Origin: Chara braunii
Lineage: Eukaryota > Streptophyta > Charophyceae > Charales > Characeae
DNA length: 28,482 nucleotides
NCBI GenBank assembly: GCA_003427395.1
Contig: BFEA01000195.1
Coordinates: forward strand, 1,477,504 to 1,505,985
Direction: 5' to 3'
Part shown: positions 18,760 through 28,420 of the stretch, piece by piece
Numbering within the stretch: position 1 is the stretch's first letter
Layout: every line of letters starts with the position of its first letter
Notes under the pieces: model-generated
Seen by the model: only the letters and a program-made list of their open reading frames with translations
The model's database searches: none
What the model was told of the DNA's origin: nothing
Made by a program: the position numbers and the translations under genes

Positions 18760-21520
18760 CTGGCTACTGGCGCGGCAGTTTGTTGGATCCGCCCGTCTAT
18801 TTGCTCTATCACTACCCTTTCTTCTCCGACCTTCTCCCTCCGGCTGGGCTTCCCAAGGCTGTGTCAGCAGGTTTCTAAAGGATATTGTCCAGGGCTGCTT
18901 GTCAAACGGCAACGACCCATAGAATGTTGACACGATTTCTGCTTTGACCTCCCCCACTAACTGGACTTTGGCTGCTTGTGACATAGTCTTGGAGTCAAAC
19001 CACTGTGGGGGTACCCACTGCAGTCCTTTTGTCTCCAGAGCTACTGCTATTTCCACCGATATCTTGACATCCACCATGGCAATGTAGAAGTGGAACACCG
19101 CCCCTCCCTCTGCTTCCACACTCTTACGACCAATCTTAATCCCGAAGATTAGCCTGAGCGGGAAACGCCCTGCTGCAAACTTCAAAGCAGCTGCCCTTAT
19201 CGCCTCCTTGGAATTCGGGAACTGGTTCACTTGAATGGTAGGAAGAGCAAAACCACCTCTTTCTGATTTTCCCACCATTATTTTGGTCCCTTGGGGGGCT
19301 AATGAGGAGCACACCGGGACCACATAGTGGCTGCGTTGGTGTCCTCCTTATGCCGATGATGCAGCTGGTTGTTTTCCTCTTTGTCTCGAATCTCAATCTT
19401 CATCTGGCCTTCCCCGTTGAGTTGGTGGTGATGCAATGTTAAAAAACTCCTCTTCCCCTTCTCCATCCTCCCCTTCCCTGGTGGGTTCTGCGTTTCCTGC
19501 TTCCCCCACTCTTCTTGTTTTGATTGGGGTTAACAGGGATGACCTGCTGCCTGGATCTCTCATTATTTGATCCGGCAGACCCCTTCTTTCTCCTCGTTCT
19601 GCCATCAGAGCCTCCTCTACCTCAACCCCCCTTCCACTGTCACCACCACCATCTCTACTGCTATGTATCTCCAAGTTTACTTCTCTTGTACCAATCAATG
19701 CCAGAGCCGCAACCTCGTCTTCACGATTTTCCACCGAGAACTCCGGATTAATCCTGATAGCCACATAGGACTGATGCAATGTACCCTGTCCTTCGGATTG
19801 GTTTCGGTCTTGCTGAACAGAGATCCCTGTCGGTTCAAGGTGTGTCTACAGTCTGTCTTGCTGCTGCGTTGTCCTAGGCATAAAAAAATGAGCCTTGTGG
19901 TACCCCCTGACCTCCATATGTCTCTCCTTGTGGCTGTGTACTGCTCGGAGTTCTCCTCCCAGTCTCCATACTCCTATTCCCCCATCTTATTCCCCTTCCA
20001 AATCCCCTGTCCATGTCCGCGCGCAGCCCATCTGTTGGAGTCGGGAGGGTAGGACGTAGCCAACTTCTCGCAACCGGAATCTGGGGCGTCGGGATGGGGT
20101 ACTCTCCCATCATGCTTCCTCGACCTTGCTCGGCCCAAGGGTGGATCGGGAGGAGGGGAGTTGGAGCAAGCGGGGCAGAGATTAAACCGCCCCCTAGCCT
20201 CCACCTATGCTCCGAAGCCCTTGTAGCGGTTAGCTGTCCCACCTGTATTGGCCTAACTGCCACCATTGATGGAGAAAATAATGGTTGAGTGTTCCTCATC
20301 TGGACGTTTCCCGCTGATTGGATGGCGGCCCCTCTACCTCCTGTCCTTCTCCCCTACTCCGTTCCTATGCATAGGGGATGAAAGTTCACCCCAGTTCCTC
20401 CTTCCGTAGCCACCGGGGCCGTTGACCAATACACCACCAAGGCACCCTAATTCGGTGTGGGCTCGCTTGAAGACGGGGTCTGGTGGTGCTGAAGTTGTTG
20501 CTGGCTCAAACTCGAGGAAACCCCTCTACGTTGCGGGCCTCCTCTTCCTTGTGCGGTACTTCTCCCCCCGCCCGTACCCTGCGCTCCTCTCGGACCACCT
20601 CCTCTTCCTCTGCCTCTTGCTCCTCTCCCTCTGCCTCGTCTGCCTCCTCTCCCCTCCGGCATGGGTTCACTAGACCTAGGACAATCCGGATCAAACTCGT
20701 CATGATACCACCACAAACACTTATTGCAGAAGGCAGTTTCTTGATTCACAAACTGCACTTCCACGAAGCCCCCTGTAGGTTTGCTCACGACGATCGACTC
20801 AAAAAAGGTCTGTCTAACCTCAGGCACACAGTCTATTCGAATATTTTCCAACCTTGGCTCATCTGCTCTTCTCTCCAGCGGGTGCATGACCAAAACTCTT
20901 CCCATGAATCTTTGTACAACATACCTATGGGATGGTAATGCCTCAAGAGGGACTGAAGGTGCAATAATCCTAAGCTATCCTACTTCGTCGTTGTCTCTCA
21001 TCTCATCCAATTCTTGGTTGGTCATCCATGGTTTAAAGAGGACTTTGACCGCCCCGTTCATCGTCGGGATCCTATCTTCCCCTTTGGCAATCAGCCACTG
21101 TGCTATTCTCTCCATTCTCGCCGCATATGAGGACACGTTCGGCCCCTCCCCATGTGTCCTTCCCCTCTTCTGTGTAGGGTTGATATCTGCCTCTTGGTAC
21201 CACGCATCTTCGAAAACTCCGATTAGCTGTTCTCTCTGAGTCACGCTTAAGGACGTCGCCGGCTCGTCAAAGATGACTATCACCGTCCTAGCTTTCAACC
21301 AACTGGCTGTTGCTACGTCTATTTCCTCGTTCAGTGTCAGATATCTTATCCCATCGATAATTTATGTCTCCCCAAAATCAATATTGGAATCCGAGAATAG
21401 GCCGTCATCAAAACACAAGTCGAGCAGCGTCCTAAGTTTGTTCCGATCATCTGCCCCCGCTTGCTCTGACGAAGATGACGCTTCTCTACCACCCGTTGCC
21501 CCTGTCGGAGGGGTGGGGAT
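18757..21520 (-). pseudogene. element 2 ORF1: nucleic-acid-binding protein (broken)
   Basis: The layout is as in element 1 ORF1: an N-terminal DDGLFSD stretch, a DUF4283-like part (SWLKARTVIVIFDEP to LENIRIDCVPEV), the knuckle CNKCLWWYHDEFDPDC (CX2CX4HX6C), a Gly-Arg-rich RGG-type tract, a P/S/Q-rich middle, an acidic GEDGEGEEEFF stretch and the conserved C-terminal domain (VVPVCSSLAPQGTKIMV to DKQPW), ending in a basic tail. Stops are at 21362, 20975, 20447, 20354, 19874, 19393 and 19348, with a frameshift between about 19780 and 19870. No in-frame ATG is visible before the first conserved residues, so the start is lost or lies further upstream. The C-terminal domain is the better preserved copy of the possible Nudix-like fold. 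Confidence 0.8.
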
Positions 21521-21560
21521 TTACCGAACGTTTGGTGCCTTGAGGTATACAGATACCACC

Positions 21561-21954
21561 TCGTTTGTCTTTACTCTTTTCTGAATCCTTTTCCTCCCCC
21601 TTCTGTTCTCCTCCCCAGTACCCTTCCCTTCCTACATTAACAGCGTGGATACTCTCCCTATTCTTTAAATTACTTGTTGACATCCCCCTTCACTTTCCTC
21701 TCCATGGGTCAGCTCCTTTCTTCGCCTCTCTGACTTCACTGCACCCGATATCTTCACCTCTCCCACTCTCGTTAATTAACCCTACGCACCTCCGATTCTT
21801 CTGCCTCAATTTAGGGTCCCACATCACTGATGCTAGCGCCACGTGGCGCCACGTCTTCTCCTCATTTGACTCATTATAATGTGCTTATCGCTTGACTCCC
21901 GACCACTGGCCCGCTTTCATTCCTCCTCCTTATGTGAAGGGGTTTGACCCGGCT
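21561..21954. other. element 2 upstream flank / spacer, no gene
   Basis: The sequence is pyrimidine-rich on + (CTTCCCTTCC type) and may hold the 5' UTR of element 2. It contains a perfect 14-bp palindrome GCGCCACGTGGCGC (21836-21849) with a CACGTG core. No gene is seen. Confidence 0.4.
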
Positions 21955-22104
21955 ATGGTCGGGTAGGCTTCGACATTATCTCGGACTCCGGCCTCGTGCC
22001 GGGCTCGGTGGCAGTGGCACCAGTCCTCCCAAACCGGTAGCGCACGACGGAGCGGTCCTACGCCCGGCGTTGCGCCCGTCCCCCTGTTTTTCAACCTTTT
22101 CCGT
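21955..22104 (+). repeat. left half of the R copy split by element 3
   Basis: CCGGCCTCGTGCC, GTGGCA, ACCAGTCCTCCCAAACCGGTAG, the following GC-rich run and CAACCTTTTCCGT correspond in order to 13600-13725. The remainder of this copy lies at 27340-27482 on the other side of element 3. Confidence 0.7.
22095..22104. repeat. target-site duplication of element 3 (3' side)
   Basis: CCTTTTCCGT here is repeated at 27340-27349. It lies directly outside the poly(T), one base away, as expected for target-primed reverse transcription at an A/T-rich nick. Confidence 0.75.
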
Positions 22105-22135
<31 letters not shown>

Positions 22136-22560
22136 CAAGAACACCACATTGTTACTCATTATCAAAAAAGGTCACGGGGGGCGGCCAACCCCCACATAAC
22201 GGCCAATACTGGGAGCATTACCCAGCTTCGCTTTTTACGAGACCGAAAGGACCCGATTGAACCAAAAAAAAGAAAGGGAGAAGGGGAGGCAAGAGAGGGC
22301 TGGGTAAAAGAGAACAACTATTCTACTCAATGCGAAAACGCCGGTAATAGACAAGTCAAGTTCTACACCCCCCTCCTTCCCTTACTATCCATTTCCTCAA
22401 CAGGCTTAAATCGACCCCACGAGCCTAAAGCGACTCAGATTCTACTGTGAGCCTCTCTGTAACACTGCGATTCTGTTGCACGCAGATATCCGTATTGCCC
22501 TCCTGCGGACCTGAAAACCGAGAAAGCCAGGTATAGAAAAGTGTAACAACAGATAAATTT
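22136..22560 (-). other. element 3 3' UTR (tail-proximal part)
   Basis: This holds the paired hairpins and a stretch with only faint similarity to the other two UTRs, for example CCTCCTGCGG near 22500 and in element 2 near 14420. It is separated from the ORF2 stop by an AT-rich insertion. Confidence 0.65.
22176..22225 (-). promoter_or_regulatory. paired 3'-UTR hairpins of element 3
   Basis: Hairpin B is GGGGG (22176-22180) with CCCCC (22189-22193). Hairpin A is CTGGG (22209-22213), loop AGCATTA, then CCCAG (22221-22225). The stem sequences differ from element 2, but pairing and loop are kept, which supports selection on structure. Confidence 0.6.
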
Positions 22561-23225
22561 CCCTGAATTAAATAACTATTCTTGAGTGATATTACATTCT
22601 AAATTTCAAATTTTCATTCCATCTTAAAAAATATCATTCCAATTTTTAAATTTTCCGTCTTACTTGAAAACTTTCCTTCCAAGATGGGGTATCCCTTCTT
22701 ATTTGAATTGCATGCTAGAGATGGAATGAAAGTCTGGATGAGTTCATGAAATATTTTAATTGGACTGCCATTCTAAGTAAGGATATCCAGTCATAATTAG
22801 GTTAATCCAATCTAAATTAGACGATATTTGTTGTAGTAGAATGAAAGTCGTATAAAAAAATTCATAGACTTGTCCAGACTTTCATTCCATCTTGAACAAA
22901 TAGATGAAATTGGAAGGGAAAACTCATATTTAGACGAAAACTTATCAAATTAAATTGAAAATTTTAAAATTGGACAAACATTGGAATGATAATTTATGAA
23001 TATGAAGGATTTTTTTTTTTATGAAATGTTTTTTCAACTTTCATTTCTCATGGGAGTTTTTCTGTTGAACAATTCTAACTCTGTACTTAGTGGGCAGGGG
23101 AGGAAACACTTAAAGGAAAGCAAAGGAGAAACAAAAAAAAACGAGGAAAGAAACAAAAGAAAACAAAAAACACAGGAAAAAACCAAAAGAAAAGGAGAAA
23201 TTGAGACACACTCTTCCTAAGTTAA
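22561..23225. repeat. AT-rich segment inserted in the element 3 3' UTR
   Basis: Base composition changes sharply to AT-rich compared with the GC-balanced LINE around it. There is no counterpart in the 3' UTRs of elements 1 and 2. Its core is a foldback structure (22624-22995). The right part (about 23100-23210) is an A/G-rich run of AAAGAAACAAAAG type. Its exact borders and any duplication are not resolved. Confidence 0.55.
22624..22995. mobile_element. foldback / MITE-like element with long inverted arms
   Basis: The left arm (22624-22750) and right arm (22861-22995) are imperfect inverted copies. ATATCATTCCAAT matches inverted 22985, CGTCTTACTTGAAAAC followed by CCTTCCAA matches inverted 22920-22950, and the inner 30 bases 22721-22750 match inverted 22861-22890 at 26 positions. 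The central spacer is 110 bases. No transposase is encoded. It resembles a MITE or foldback transposon; the family is unknown. Confidence 0.6.
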
Positions 23226-23249
23226 CTGGACCCATTCTCCAACATCTGC

Positions 23250-26200
23250 TCACTTGTTAAGCCACGGTGAAATAACCAATTTGCCTTCAATCTTGACTGC
23301 AGCCAGCTGACATCCTCTTGCCCAAGTAAAAAGAAACCACTGCCTTCCCTTGGGGGAGAGACCTCTGTTTGCTTTCCGGATCCAATCTGCGTGGATCATC
23401 GTTCGAATGATTGTCTTTATCTTGGCTTTGATTGTCATGTTTGACGACCATTCCTTTCTCAACAGAATACTGTTGCGGTCCTCCCATATCACCCACATGA
23501 TGACTGATCTGATTGTTTGGGCCATGTAGCCCCATCCCTTTTGCTTGAAGAACACAGCTGGCAGGAAACCGGTCCGAACCCACTTTTGATCCCATGTTAG
23601 GGCTGAACCCATATCTTTCCAATGTAAAGCCCACCAATGCCAGATACGAGATAAGGCTGAGTAGTCCCAGACCAAGTGATTCAGGGTTTCCTCCTGTCTG
23701 TTCCCACACCGTGCACAAGTTCTGGCCACTGGCATGCCTTTGTCTGCTAACCAAGTTGCAGTTGGGATCGCCGAGTGTGAGAGGAGCCAGAGGAGACCTG
23801 CCTTTTTCAGGCAAGGCATAAGTTGCAGTTGGGTCCAGAGCAGTTGCCTGAACTCCCTTGGCAGCGGGGCCTCCATGTTTAGTAATCTTGCAGCCCTATC
23901 ACTTATCTTTGCAATATAATCCTCCGAACAACAGAGAGTTTCTCTCCCTACCTGAGTATTGTAGTGATGTAATGTAATGGGCTGCTGGTCCCGTGTCCAG
24001 CTGCAAGTAACTGGATCAATTCTTAGTTCAGTAATTGAAGCTCCTCCCAAAACCAGCGTTGGATTGCTTTGTCCATTGCAGCCTACCTTGTATGTTATAC
24101 GGATGGGGATCAGGGTTCGGTCATTGGTCAGGATCACTTTTCCCCCTTTTCTTAACTTCTACTTGCCTGGTGGACCCTGCAGTTGTCACTCCGTTGCTGT
24201 TCGCGTCTCATTATCAGCGACATCTGCCTCATCTGCCTCATCTGTGTCGCTGTTCGTGCTGTCCAAGCCGGGGGCTGCCTGATCTTCGACCTGATAAATC
24301 TTCTGGATGTGCTCTCCCTCTCCGTATTCTTTGTACCACGCTCCCGTCTTTGGGCAATTATCTCCTTTGAGCAGCTTTACCCACTCATCCGGTATTGCTT
24401 GGATTAAACAACCCAACTTGGCACCCACCTCATGAACTCTGCCAAGTCTCTGCCAGACTTCGGTTTTAGATTTCCAGTCCCATCTTTCCTCAGCCCAGAT
24501 GTCCCGAACCTGAGACACCCCCTTTTCCACCCACTTCCTCCCGAAAGCTCCTTTCTGGTTAGATGCGGGGAAAACAATTCCTGTTCTTTGTTTCATAGCC
24601 TGATTCTCGAACAATGGTTGAACCATGACGTCTTCTCAAGTGACGGGCTCCGAGGACTTGGGTTTCATCAGCTTTTGCCAGGCTATCCACCACACCAGTC
24701 CAATTGCAGATCTCGGCCTGCGGTCCTGGAAGGAAGGCATCTGAAGGCAGACCCAGACGTTTTCCTTTCTTGCTAAGCCAAACTCTTGCTGCAGGATGTA
24801 TTGAAAGATCTCTAACCAGCTGCGCTTCTCTGTCTGATTGCAAACTTTTTGAAGCCACTTCCCGAGGAGTGCCAGATTCTGCTTCTCTGGGTCTAGGATA
24901 CCCAGACCCCTGTCTTTGTTAGATTGAGTAACCTTGGACCATGAGACTTTGGAGATAAATCCTTCCTGGTCTTCCCCATTTGGTTTCCCCAAGTAATGGG
25001 CTGCCAACGATTTGATCTTTTGTAAAGTCGTGCGAGAGATTAGGATGACTGCAGCAATATGCCATATAAGCGAAAAAATCGAGGTATTGATGACAGCGGC
25101 TCGACCCATCAAAGAGAGGCCTACCGCCCCTCTGCACCTCTTTACTATGGCCTCCACTCGAGCTGCCAAGACTGCATCTTGAGCTGGCCTGCTGTTGGTC
25201 AGGGAGACTTGCACTCCCAAATAGCGCTTCGATTCTTCATCCTTGATTCTTTTCATTGTCCAATCATCTACCAAATCAAATTCCTCACGCAGAAAGTATA
25301 TTGATTTATCTCAGTTAACTTTCGCCTCAGACAGGGCCTCGTACCTGTCAAGGACTGCCTTTGTCTCTCGTACTGAAGATTCTGTTGCTTCTGTGATCAA
25401 GAGGAGGTCATCTGCGATTGCCCCGGTAAGTACCTCGACTCCTTCCCTTAGCTGCAGGCCTTTAACCACTGGTGCTGCTCTCAAAGCATTTAACACCACC
25501 TCCATTTGAAGAACGAAGAGTAAGGGAGCGAGCGGGCACCCTTGTCTGAGAGAGCGGGAGAGGGAGAAAGTGCGTGATCTCCTGCCATTCACTAAGACAG
25601 ACGCCATGGAAGATTTGTACATTACCGCTACCCATGTACGAAACTGTACTCCAAAGTTCATGTGTTCCAAAGAGGCTAAGACAAAAGACCAGTTTACTCT
25701 GTCGTAAGCTTTTTCCAAATCCAGCATAGCGACCATCACCTGTCTCCTTTCCTTGCCAATAATCTCCAGGGATCCCATTGCTACCAAAATATTTTCAGCA
25801 ATAGACCTACCCTGCACGAAAGCTCCCTGATCCGCCTTCACTAAGTTTGGTAGGAACTCTGCAAGCCGCCTAGCCAAAGTCTTTGCCAAAAACTTATACG
25901 ACACGTTTAACAAAGAAATCGGGCGCCGATTTCTGACGTTCTGTTTGTCACCCTTTTTGTAAAGGAGCGTGATTACACCCCTGCACATATCCTCTGTTAA
26001 AATACCACCCTCTAAGACCTTGTTAAACAGATTCAAAAGGATAGGACCTACCTAACTCCATGTGGCCAGGTAGAATTATACTGGGAGACCGTCGTCCCCT
26101 GGAGTTTTCCCCTTGGCCATACATGCCGCTGCGTGGAGTTCTTCCAATGATATAGGTCTGTCCAAGGCTAGCCTTTGATGTTGCTCGAGTGAGCGATCTG

Positions 26201-27339
26201 AGGCTTGCCATATATCTGCTTCCTCTCGAATTGCTTGGAGCGACTCGTCTGGGAGCCTGCGAGATGTGAGGATGTCCGAATAATAATCCAGAGCATACTC
26301 CGCTAGAGTTGCAGTATCTGTGGCCAAATCCGCCTGCGCGTTGAATGGGTGTGCCAAGGCACGAATGAGGGAATGGGAGCGTGGTGGACACAGACATTGG
26401 AACGTCTCCTTTGTAATTCGATCGAGTTGGGTCATACCCTTCTCTTTCGCTCTCTTTGCCCACGATTCCTGTTGTTCAATCTGTATTTCTTCCCATTTCC
26501 TCATCCAAGTATCCCTCCTCCTTTCCCAGTACAAATCAGTGATTGGATCATGCCCAATGTACTCTTCTGCCTCCTCCACCATCCTCCTACACTCCACTTC
26601 CTCCTGTCTCCTCCCTCTAACCAAAATCCGGGAAAACACATCCATTGCCTTAGACACAATTCTGAAGCCTACTTGAACCCATTCCACCTCTGTGTAAAAC
26701 CACTGTTTGGTTTTCTCCCAATCAACCCGGTGCTTGTCACACCAATCCAGCACTTCCTGATTCTTAAGGTTCTCCGTGTTCAATCTAAAATATCCCGGCT
26801 CTCTGCGAATTCCAAAACCCAGTCTGAGATCTACTCTGACTGGTCTATGGTCTGAGAGTGGTTGTGTATCCACCTCTGCGCTAACAGCCGCTTCCCATGC
26901 TTTGCCCTTTGTGAGAATCAGGTCCAGTCTCCTGTTTGGAGCTGCTGGTTGGTCGCCCCTTTCTGTGCCAAACCATGTGAAGCCCGGTGTATCCGGATAG
27001 AGCTGCCTGGAGGTATCCGTGAGCTCTGCTGCTTCCGTAAAACGCTGAAGGATCACGGCATCAGCTTTCCTCGGCCCAGGGAGTGGAGAGTCCAATCCCG
27101 GGGACATTACTGTGTTGAAGTCTCCGGCCAGGATTAGAGTGCCCGCTTCTGGGACCACGTTGGGTAAGTCTGTCAAAAAGGATCTTCGTTCCCCTGGGAC
27201 AGATGGGGCATAAATTGACATCAAAACCCATTCTTGATCTCCCAAGCTTATGCTAAGCCACGCCCACTGTCCCCAGATGTCCACCAGAGAGTCTGATATA
27301 GTGGCTTCCAGGTCTTTATGAATTAGTATACCAGTTCCC
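23250..27339 (-). pseudogene. element 3 ORF2: endonuclease-reverse transcriptase (5'-truncated, six stops)
   Basis: The coding frame is continuous from the 5' breakpoint to the natural stop after VISPWLNK, with no frameshift. Premature stops are at 26076, 26052, 25311, 24636, 24186 and 24159. The missing part is about the first 90 residues, including the endonuclease Asn and QETK motifs. Remaining motifs are SIYAPSVPGERRSF, GDFN, GLDSPLPGPRK, SDHRP, YKKGDK, QGAFVQGRSIAEN, MLDLEKAYD, LRQGCPLAPLL, AIADD and the zf-RVT-like CARCGNRQEETLNHLVWDY, in which the last zinc Cys is Tyr. One codon is deleted before the MAKGKTPG motif relative to the other copies. It is the best preserved RT of the three by sequence, but it is dead. 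Confidence 0.9.
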
Positions 27340-27349
27340 CCTTTTCCGT
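27340..27349. repeat. target-site duplication of element 3 (5' side)
   Basis: CCTTTTCCGT repeats 22095-22104 and is followed at once by TTTGGCCGCCC, the start of the right half of R. Confidence 0.75.
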
Positions 27350-27482
27350 TTTGGCCGCCCACAGTTCAGCTGTTTGGTACTACCGGCCCAATGTCTTCCA
27401 TCTGGGGTACTACAGGCCCACGCTTCACTCCAAGGGTCCTACCGAATCATGAATCTGGCGAATAAACAGCACCAGATTCATG
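27350..27482 (+). repeat. right half of the R copy split by element 3
   Basis: TTTGGCCGCCCA, TTTGGTACTAC, GGCCCAATGTCTTC and a hairpin ending CACCAGATTCA align with 13727-13871. GGTACTACAGGCCC is present a second time here (about 27405). The hairpin (CATGAATCTGG 27448-27458 with CCAGATTCATG 27472-27482) is an 11-bp perfect stem. Confidence 0.7.
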
Positions 27483-27543
27483 TTCATGTAGATTAGAAGA
27501 GGCCGAGGGTGGTACGGCTGAAGGATAGAATGAGGCCCACCTT

Positions 27544-27584
27544 TTTTCTTTTTTTTTTAATATATATATATATATATATATTTT
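27544..27584. repeat. poly(T) and (TA)n tract
   Basis: T-runs (27544-27558) are followed by about 11 TA dinucleotides. On the minus strand this is an A-rich tail directly after the U6-like sequence, as in processed snRNA retrocopies. The TA expansion probably arose within it. Confidence 0.85.
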
Positions 27585-27619
27585 AATTTGGACCATTTCT
27601 CGATTTATGCGTGTCATCC

Positions 27620-27654
<35 letters not shown>

Positions 27655-27684
27655 TGCTCATTTTATCGTTTCCGCGAATCAGTT
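27585..27684 (-). pseudogene. U6 snRNA retropseudogene
   Basis: On the minus strand ATTGGAACGATACAGAGAAG, the ATTAGCA triad region and AAGGATGACACGCATAAATC to GAAATGGTCCAAATT are the U6 core with the plant-type 3' end. Eleven bases between ATTAGCAT and CAAGGATGAC are missing. Upstream, TTCGCGGAAACGATAAAAT resembles the 5' stem and following bases, separated from the core by a short insertion (about 7 bases). In place of the terminal U-run there is an A-rich/TA tail. No snRNA upstream element (USE) or TATA box at plant U6 spacing was recognised. The deletion, insertion and A-tail argue for a retrocopy made by LINE machinery. Confidence 0.85.
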
Positions 27685-28418
27685 TAAGGGCATATTCGGC
27701 CAAGAAACTATTTACTTATTTCGCGACGAGTTTCGGCCAGATGCATGAAGGTCGGTCATGTGATGGTGCTAGTGGAGTACGCCCTAACATCTGATCGACG
27801 GTGCATCGAAAGAGGAAAAAAGGAAATGAAAAAAGCCACCCGTCTCTTGTAGTGGCCTGTACCCGCATTTCAGGGTGTAATCACAATACCACTCCCGTAT
27901 ACGTACCTGACCTCATTTACGGCCAGAGCTGTGGGTATCTGGCAGCAATTCCATCCAGAAATAAGTAAGAAAATGCTAGTGTTGTGAGTATGCCCTCAGC
28001 AGTGATTACGGGTTCACAGGCGGGCGGCAAACATGTGGCTCGAAGAGGGAGGAGGGAAGGACGCTCACTGGGAGTACGCGTGCATATGAAGAGCCGGTGA
28101 GAGCCGTGTTCAAGAGGGCGGGACCGAGACCAGTCGAGAGCGGTGTTCAGGACGGAGAGCAGTGTCCACAGTTCCGATGTTGCATTGCCGCTTCGTGACA
28201 CTCCAAGCAGGCTTTCAGGAAGGACACCAGCCATGTTCATGGCCAGATACGTCCTGAAAGGTGGAGAGCAAGTTAGCTTAACTCCTCTTGTTGAGGCGTC
28301 TCCACCAGCTGCGTGTCGTGCTTCTGTCTCCCTGTAGTGCTTGGCTGTTGGGGTGAGTGCTCTGCTTACAGCGCACCTATCAAGACGTACATTAGCAAGA
28401 AGAAAGCACCAAGAAATT

Positions 28419-28420
<2 letters not shown>
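27685..28420. other. no recognisable gene
   Basis: Mixed sequence. Around 28096-28170, GAGAGCCGTGTTCA, GAGAGCGGTGTTCA and GAGAGCAGTGTCCA form a short degenerate direct repeat. A minus-strand open frame at 27917-28240 overlaps it and shows no recognisable domain. Confidence 0.45.

Larger units (their letters stand above)
14119..21560 (-). mobile_element. LINE element 2 (non-LTR retrotransposon, degenerate)
   Basis: The organisation is the same as element 1: ORF1, ORF2, 3' UTR and poly(A) (poly-T at 14119-14138). Both ORFs carry stops and frameshifts. The 5' limit is not visible and is placed just beyond the last ORF1-like codons. No matching right half of R was recognised upstream. Its ORF2 is closer to element 3 than to element 1. 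Confidence 0.85.
22105..27339 (-). mobile_element. LINE element 3 (5'-truncated, inserted in R)
   Basis: A poly(A) (poly-T 22106-22135) marks the 3' end. The 5' end is cut inside the endonuclease part of ORF2, so ORF1 is absent. Both ends abut CCTTTTCCGT and the two halves of R. 5' truncation with a short duplication is the normal outcome of incomplete LINE reverse transcription. ORF2 is broken by stops. Confidence 0.85.

Noticed and set aside
4998-27339. Tandem duplication of one LINE
   Set aside because: The three copies are strongly diverged in protein and UTR, have separate poly(A) tails, and differ in length. Independent insertions fit better.
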